The notes under the pieces are model-generated. The model saw only the letters and a program-made list of their open reading frames with translations. It had not been told where the DNA came from and did not search any database. The translations under genes were made by a program, and so were the position numbers. Shown piece by piece: positions 59,828-64,000 of a stretch of DNA of 64,000 nt (position 1 is the first letter of the stretch; the number at the start of each line of letters is the position of its first letter). This DNA is from Nocardia shimofusensis NBRC 100134 (GTDB lineage: Bacteria; Actinomycetota; Actinomycetes; Mycobacteriales; Mycobacteriaceae). The stretch lies in contig NZ_BDBT01000008.1 in assembly GCF_001613125.1 (NCBI RefSeq), positions 186,001 through 250,000 of the forward strand. The letters run 5' to 3'.

Positions 59828-59971
59828 GTGGCCAAGGGCAAGCGGACGTTCCAGCCGAACAACCGTCGTCGGGCGCGCGTTCACGGCTTCCGTCTCCGGA
59901 TGCGTACCCGTGCGGGTCGCGCCATCGTCTCGGCGCGTCGCCGTAAGGGCCGCGAATCTCTTACTGCCTGA
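59828..59971 (+). CDS. rpmH: 50S ribosomal protein L34
   Basis: 47 residues, very basic: [20 protein letters not shown], then [20 protein letters not shown] and GRESLTA. All L34 landmarks are present. The start is a GTG with GAGGAG 8 bases upstream. rnpA begins 22 bases after the stop. Confidence 0.97.
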   Translation: MAKGKRTFQPNNRRRARVHGFRLRMRTRAGRAIVSARRRKGRESLTA

Positions 59972-59992
59972 TTCTCGCCCTCGGACGCTCGG

Positions 59993-60484
59993 GTGTTGCC
60001 TGAGCCGTATCGGTTGCATCATCGTGCCGACTTCTCCCGGACGGTGCGCCGCGGCCAGCGAATCGGGAGGCGAGATCTCGTCGTCCACGCATTCGTGCAC
60101 AGCTACGACTGGGCACGGGCGGACGACGGGCTCGCGGACGCGACAATCTCTCGCGACCCGGTAGCGGCCGGGTCGCTTGTTCGCGTCGGTGGGCCGAGGT
60201 TCGGATTGATCGTCAGCAAGGCGGTGGGCTCCGCGGTGGTTCGACACCGGGTGGCCCGCCGCCTGCGTCATATGTGCGCCACGATCGTCGACGAACTCCC
60301 GGCCGATACCGACGTCGTCATCCGCGCGCTGCCCGGCGCGGCCACCGCCGACCAGGCGGAGCTGGCGCGGCAAGTGCGCAGCGGACTACGCAAGCTCGGA
60401 CTCACCCCCGGTGCGGCCGCGGCGCCCGCCGGACGTCCCCGGGTCCCGGCCGGCGCGCGGTCGCGAGCGGACCACCGCTCGTGA
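59993..60484 (+). CDS. rnpA: Ribonuclease P protein component
   Basis: 163 residues. The protein subunit of RNase P, which trims tRNA 5' ends. The N-terminus MLPEPYRLHHRADFSRTVRRGQRIGRRDLVVH and the RNR-like motif SKAVGSAVVRHRVARRLRHMC are diagnostic. The C-terminal tail after about residue 125 is Ala/Pro/Arg-rich and longer than usual. The start is a GTG at 59993. The stop overlaps yidD (GTGA). Confidence 0.95.
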   Translation: MLPEPYRLHHRADFSRTVRRGQRIGRRDLVVHAFVHSYDWARADDGLADATISRDPVAAGSLVRVGGPRFGLIVSKAVGSAVVRHRVARRLRHMCATIVDELPADTDVVIRALPGAATADQAELARQVRSGLRKLGLTPGAAAAPAGRPRVPAGARSRADHRS

Positions 60485-60825
60485 GATCCGCCGCTGCCGC
60501 CCTCACCCGGCTGCCCGCCCGGGCGTTGATCTTTCTGATCGAGCTGTATCGGACCTACGTCTCCCCCACCCGGATGCCGGTGTGCCGGTTCACCCCCACC
60601 TGCAGCGAGTACGCGGTCACCGCTCTGCGCACCCGCGGCTTCGTGGTGGGCCTCGGACTGGCAGCCGTGCGACTGCTCAAGTGCGCACCCTGGCACCCTG
60701 GTGGGTGGGATCCCGTTCCGGAGCGCCGCGCGCGCGGTCGGAACGCGGCTGCCGCCGACGCGCCGTCGGCGCCACATGCTTGTAAAGGTTCGCCGCACGC
60801 GGTGACGAACGACGGGAGTACATAG
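60481..60825 (+). CDS. yidD: Membrane protein insertion efficiency factor YidD
   Basis: 114 residues. The small conserved core has [65 protein letters not shown], including the Cys residues of the family. The start is a GTG overlapping the rnpA stop. The C-terminal 30 residues are extra. It is 4 bases before yidC and aids insertase function. Confidence 0.95.
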   Translation: MRSAAAALTRLPARALIFLIELYRTYVSPTRMPVCRFTPTCSEYAVTALRTRGFVVGLGLAAVRLLKCAPWHPGGWDPVPERRARGRNAAAADAPSAPHACKGSPHAVTNDGST

Positions 60826-60829
60826 AGCC

Positions 60830-61957
60830 GTGCTCGACTTCATCTATTGGCCGGTGTCCTGGATCTTGTGGTTCTGGCACCGTGTGTTCGCCGCTGTCCC
60901 CCTCCCCGGATTCGGGAAGGACAGCGGCCTGGTCTGGTCGCTGTCCGTGGTGTTCCTCGTGTTCACCCTGCGCATCGTGCTCTACAAGCCGTTCGTCAAG
61001 CAGGTACGCACGACCAAGCAGATGCAGGAGCTGCAACCCCAGATCAAGGAGTTGCAGAAGAAGTACAAGAACGATCGCCAGAAGATGGCGACCGAGATGC
61101 AGAAGCTTCAGAAGGAACACGGCTTCAACCCGCTGATGGGCTGCCTGCCCGTGCTGGCCCAGGTGCCGGTGTTCCTCGGTCTCTTCCACGTGCTCCGCTC
61201 GTTCAACCGCACCGGTCACGGCATCGGCCAGCTCGGTCTGAGCCCCGAACAGAACGCCATGCTGAGCAACTACGCGTTCTCGCCGGAGGATGTGCAGTCC
61301 TTCCTCAGTGCCCGCATCTTCGGCGCGCCGATCTCGGCGTTCATCACCGCGCCGCAGGCAGAGTTCCTCGCTTTCGAGGACTGGGGCGGTATCCCCAGCC
61401 GTATGAGCATCGCTCTGGTAGCCATTCCGCTGATGGTGATCGCCGGTCTGGCGACCCACTTCAACGCTCGTGCGTCAGTGCAGCGTCAGACGCCGGAGGC
61501 CGCGGCCAACCCGCAGGCTGCCTTGATGAACAAGCTGGCGTTGTGGGTGTTCCCGCTCGGCGTGCTCGTCGGCGGTCCGTTCCTGCCGATCGCCATCCTG
61601 CTCTACTGGGTGTCCAACAACATCTGGACCTACGGGCAGCAGCATCTCGTCTTCGGGCGCATGGCCAAGGAAGAAGAGGCCAAGAAGCAGGCCAAGCTGG
61701 AGCAGCGCGCGCAGAACGCGCCGAAGCCGGGAGCCAAGCCGGTCAACATCAAGAAGAAGCCGGCCACCGCTGTTACCGCCGACGAGTCCGGGGAATCGGG
61801 TACTACCTCCGCCGAGGAAGACGCACGCACCAATGGCACGGCATCGGCGAACGGTACGAAACCGCGACCTGCCAAGGCAGGCGGAGCGCGTAAGCCGAGC
61901 GGGCACAAGCGCAACCCCAACCGGGGCAGGCCCAACCAGAAGCGCCGCCGCAGCTGA
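60830..61957 (+). CDS. yidC: Membrane protein insertase YidC
   Basis: 375 residues. It inserts and folds inner-membrane proteins. The first helix (about 12-20) is followed by [42 protein letters not shown], the conserved cytoplasmic helical hairpin, then [23 protein letters not shown]. The last helix pair is around [29 protein letters not shown]. The basic C-terminal tail ([17 protein letters not shown]) fits ribosome binding. The start is a GTG at 60830. Confidence 0.96.
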   Translation: MLDFIYWPVSWILWFWHRVFAAVPLPGFGKDSGLVWSLSVVFLVFTLRIVLYKPFVKQVRTTKQMQELQPQIKELQKKYKNDRQKMATEMQKLQKEHGFNPLMGCLPVLAQVPVFLGLFHVLRSFNRTGHGIGQLGLSPEQNAMLSNYAFSPEDVQSFLSARIFGAPISAFITAPQAEFLAFEDWGGIPSRMSIALVAIPLMVIAGLATHFNARASVQRQTPEAAANPQAALMNKLALWVFPLGVLVGGPFLPIAILLYWVSNNIWTYGQQHLVFGRMAKEEEAKKQAKLEQRAQNAPKPGAKPVNIKKKPATAVTADESGESGTTSAEEDARTNGTASANGTKPRPAKAGGARKPSGHKRNPNRGRPNQKRRRS

Positions 61958-61992
61958 CCGTCACAGCCACCCGTGAGATTGAGGAAAACGAC

Positions 61993-62511
61993 ATGACTGT
62001 TGAAACCGACGGAGTGAACGCCGACACCGACGAGCTCGTCAGCGATGCCGAGGAAGCGCTGATCGAAGAGGGCGAACTCGCCGGTGACTATCTCGAGCAG
62101 CTGCTCGACGTGCTCGACTTCGACGGCGATATCGATCTGGATGTGGAGGGCGACCGCGCGGTCGTCAGCATCGACGGCGGCCGGGATCTGTCGAAACTCG
62201 TGGGGCGCAACGGTGAGGTGCTCGACGCGCTGCAGGAACTGACTCGGCTGGCCGTTCAGCAGGCCACCGGTGTGCGCAGCCGCCTGATGCTGGATGTCGC
62301 CGGCTGGCGCGCCAAGCGTCGCTCCGAGTTGAGCGCCCTGGGCACCGAGGCGGCCGAGCGGGTGGCGGCTTCGGGTGAGCCGGAAGCCCTCGCGCCGATG
62401 ACTCCGTTCGAGCGCAAGATCGTGCACGACGCGGTCGCCGCCGTCGACGGTGTCAGCAGCGAGAGTGAGGGCGTCGAGCCCCACCGGCACGTCGTGGTGG
62501 TGCCTGCCTGA
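61993..62511 (+). CDS. Jag/KhpB-like KH-R3H RNA-binding protein
   Basis: 172 residues. An acidic N-terminus leads to a KH domain (about 25-100, DGGRDLSKLVGRNGEVLDALQELTRLAVQ) and an R3H domain (about 105-170, ALAPMTPFERKIVHDAVAAVDGVSSESEGVEPHRHVVVVP). This is the SpoIIIJ-associated (Jag) family, always next to yidC. GAGGAAA precedes the ATG. It probably binds RNA. Confidence 0.95.
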   Translation: MTVETDGVNADTDELVSDAEEALIEEGELAGDYLEQLLDVLDFDGDIDLDVEGDRAVVSIDGGRDLSKLVGRNGEVLDALQELTRLAVQQATGVRSRLMLDVAGWRAKRRSELSALGTEAAERVAASGEPEALAPMTPFERKIVHDAVAAVDGVSSESEGVEPHRHVVVVPA

Positions 62512-62655
62512 GGTGGTGACCGACGGCGGGTTTCCCACAGCGGGACCGCTGGTGATTGGATAGGCCTCTGGTCTTCGGACCGGGGGCCTTCTCCATCTCA
62601 CGCACTCCCCGGCGGCTTGCCCTCCCGGCCTTCGTCGGACCCGAGCACGGAAGGA

Positions 62656-62671
62656 CGTTTCACGTGGAACC
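62656..62671. promoter_or_regulatory. parS: parS-like site over the rsmG start
   Basis: CGTTTCACGTGGAACC, 13 of 16 matches to parS. It overlaps the rsmG GTG start at 62664. Confidence 0.55.
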
Positions 62672-63455
62672 AGATCTCGGTGGAAGCGCAGCGCGGTCCG
62701 AGACGGATGCGCCGCCCGCGGCGGCGCAGGTCTTCGGCGACCGGCTCGACATCGCGCGCCGCTACTACGACGCGCTCGCGACCGACGGCGTGCAGCGAGG
62801 ACTGATCGGGCCCCGAGAGGTTCCGCGGCTGTGGGAAAGACACATTCTCAACTGCGCCGTGGTCGCCGAACTCATCCCGGAAGGGGCGAGCGTGGTGGAT
62901 GTCGGCAGCGGCGCGGGACTTCCCGGCATCCCGCTCGCCATCGCCCGCCCGGATCTGCGCATCACCCTGGTCGAGCCGCTGCTGCGCCGGACAGTGTTCC
63001 TCAGCGAGTTCATCGAAGCGGCGGATCTCGGTATCACGGTCGTGCGTGGCCGGGCCGAACATTCGGGGGTCACCAAGGAAGCCGGCGGCGCCGACGTCGT
63101 CACGTCCCGTGCCGTGGCGCCCCTCGCCAAGCTCGCCCATTGGTCGTTGCCGCTGCTGCGCGACCACGGGCGGATGCTCGCGCTCAAAGGAGCCAGCGCC
63201 GCCGAAGAGCTCGAACGCGATCGCGAGGAACTCGTTCGCCTCGGCGCCGGGAAGTTCGAGGTGCTCGAGTGCGGCGTCGGCGTCGTCGACCCGCCGACCG
63301 TCGTCCTGAGTGCGGAACTCCTCCCCCGGGGCGAACGTCCCTCGCGCCATCGCGAGAAGAACGCCCGTCGACGGGAGCACGGAGACAAGCACCGCGACAC
63401 GGTCGTCGACAAAGTGCGCCGCCGCGCGGGCAAGTCCACGCGAAACGATGACTAG
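62664..63455 (+). CDS. rsmG: 16S rRNA (guanine527-N7)-methyltransferase
   Basis: 263 residues. It methylates G527 of 16S rRNA; loss gives low-level streptomycin resistance in other bacteria. The SAM motif is [22 protein letters not shown] (about 75-96). The family also shows [19 protein letters not shown] and [15 protein letters not shown]. The start is taken at the GTG at 62664 (AAGGA 8 bases upstream), since the frame before it does not resemble the family. The C-terminal basic tail (about 30 residues) is extra. Confidence 0.94.
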   Translation: MEPDLGGSAARSETDAPPAAAQVFGDRLDIARRYYDALATDGVQRGLIGPREVPRLWERHILNCAVVAELIPEGASVVDVGSGAGLPGIPLAIARPDLRITLVEPLLRRTVFLSEFIEAADLGITVVRGRAEHSGVTKEAGGADVVTSRAVAPLAKLAHWSLPLLRDHGRMLALKGASAAEELERDREELVRLGAGKFEVLECGVGVVDPPTVVLSAELLPRGERPSRHREKNARRREHGDKHRDTVVDKVRRRAGKSTRNDD

Positions 63456-63486
63456 TCGACGCCGTCGTCACAGCAACTGCCCCGAT

Positions 63487-63512
63487 GCCCCGTGGTCCTG
63501 GACTCACGGGGC
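63487..63512 (+). terminator. Terminator after rsmG
   Basis: GCCCCGTG (63487-63494) pairs with CACGGGGC (63505-63512), loop 10 bases, followed by GTCTTCGT. It lies 31 bases after the stop. Confidence 0.7.
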
Positions 63513-63627
63513 GTCTTCGTGTCGAGTGCTGCTGGATGTCATTCGCTGTGGCGCGGAGTGGATCGCGGTCTTACCGGACCATCGCCTCGACAATTCGTCC
63601 GCTGTGTCTACCGGCCGACTCAGCTCA

Positions 63628-63643
63628 TGTTTGATGTGAAACG
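63628..63643. promoter_or_regulatory. parS: parS-like site
   Basis: TGTTTGATGTGAAACG, 13 of 16 matches to parS. It lies 52 bases before the stronger site. Confidence 0.5.
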
Positions 63644-63694
63644 TACTCGACCTCCCGGATCTGCCGCGGTTTCTGTCATGTAGGTCGACCCTCG

Positions 63695-63710
63695 TGTTTC
63701 ATGTGAAACA
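63695..63710. promoter_or_regulatory. parS: parS site, near perfect
   Basis: TGTTTCATGTGAAACA matches TGTTTCACGTGAAACA at 15 of 16 positions. It lies in the expected place upstream of parAB. Confidence 0.85.
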
Positions 63711-63812
63711 TCGTGAGTCGGCAACCGGGCAAGGGCTTAGAGCATGACTGTCGTGGAGGAGGAAGTCGCGCCCGACGGCTCCATCTGGTGCAGCGCGCCG
63801 TCGACGGTCATC

Positions 63813-63852
63813 GGTGTGGCGGTGTGGCGGTGTGGCGGTGTGGCGGTGTGGC
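63813..63852. repeat. 8-bp tandem repeat, five copies
   Basis: GGTGTGGC is repeated five times without change. The unit is not a multiple of three. Confidence 0.95.
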
Positions 63853-64000
63853 GCCGTAACGCGGCTCCTTCGCGCTACAGGTTCGAATTGACCGGGACCG
63901 CGCCGCGTTCGAGACGAAAGCCGCGACTGTAGGCCGAAGGTCGCCTCCGGGACGCAAGCGCGACGTGCGTTGAAGCGAGCGCTCGGTGCGAAAGAGTACC

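Larger units (their letters stand above)
63513..64000. other. Region after rsmG, no convincing gene
   Basis: Contains two parS-like sites and an 8-bp tandem repeat. A 62-codon plus-strand frame (63744-63932) crosses the repeat but is too weak to call. In related genomes parA follows rsmG; here its start must lie beyond the edge. Confidence 0.6.

Noticed and set aside
63744..63932. 62-codon gene after rsmG
   Set aside because: Low-complexity translation from an 8-bp repeat and no recognisable family.

Overview
The window is high-GC actinobacterial chromosome centred on the replication origin. The best fit is a Nocardia-like member of the Mycobacteriales. The grounds are gene order and protein character, not a database search: dnaA-dnaN-recF-dciA-gyrB-gyrA-DUF3566-tRNA-Ile-tRNA-Ala-DLW39, then crgA, trpG, pknB-pknA-pbpA-rodA-pstP-fhaB-fhaA, with rpmH-rnpA-yidD-yidC-jag-rsmG on the other side of dnaA. 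A LysX two-domain protein and a 6C small RNA are also present.

Left part (1-26.8 kb). A lysX gene enters from the left edge, followed by a small Pro/Gly-rich membrane protein, a histidine phosphatase and a secreted cutinase-like hydrolase. Next are gltB-gltD (glutamate synthase, minus strand), with a possible nitrogen-regulator operator and promoter upstream. A DUF4407 membrane protein then leads into a compact membrane/MoxR cluster: a multi-pass protein, DUF4129, MoxR ATPase and DUF58, with RDD and SpoIIM proteins divergent from each other at its end. An MMPL transporter divergent from its TetR regulator, a short-chain dehydrogenase, exonuclease III and tRNA-Leu(CAG) complete this part.

Middle (27-43.8 kb). 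The growth and division signalling operon fhaA-fhaB-pstP-rodA-pbpA-pknA-pknB is packed with 1-4 base overlaps. It ends at a hairpin terminator and is followed by an Hrp1-like CBS protein. On the opposite strand, trpG/pabA is translationally coupled to a fused reductase-deaminase whose domains are in the reverse order of RibD. Then come crgA, a PH-domain protein, a zinc-ribbon rhomboid protease and a DrrAB-type ABC exporter.

Right part (44-64 kb). This holds a 6C RNA, a short acyl-CoA dehydrogenase-like gene, tRNA-Ala(TGC), a 35-residue DLW-39 protein, tRNA-Ile(GAT), DUF3566, gyrA, gyrB, an Asp-nucleophile alpha/beta hydrolase, dciA, recF, dnaN, oriC and dnaA, all minus strand except the 6C RNA. 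Beyond dnaA the plus-strand operon rpmH-rnpA-yidD-yidC-jag-rsmG runs to the right edge, where parAB would be expected next. oriC (56570-57303) carries DnaA boxes, an AT-rich stretch and a nearly perfect 70-bp duplication. Several parS-like sequences lie across the window, the best at 63695-63710.

Most of the window is conserved core chromosome. No prophage, insertion sequence, CRISPR array or defence island was seen. The less ordinary points are the permuted RibD-like fusion, the duplicated origin module, DnaA boxes in the recF-dciA gap, the operator repeats at the MMPL/TetR pair and the putative GlnR-type site at gltB.
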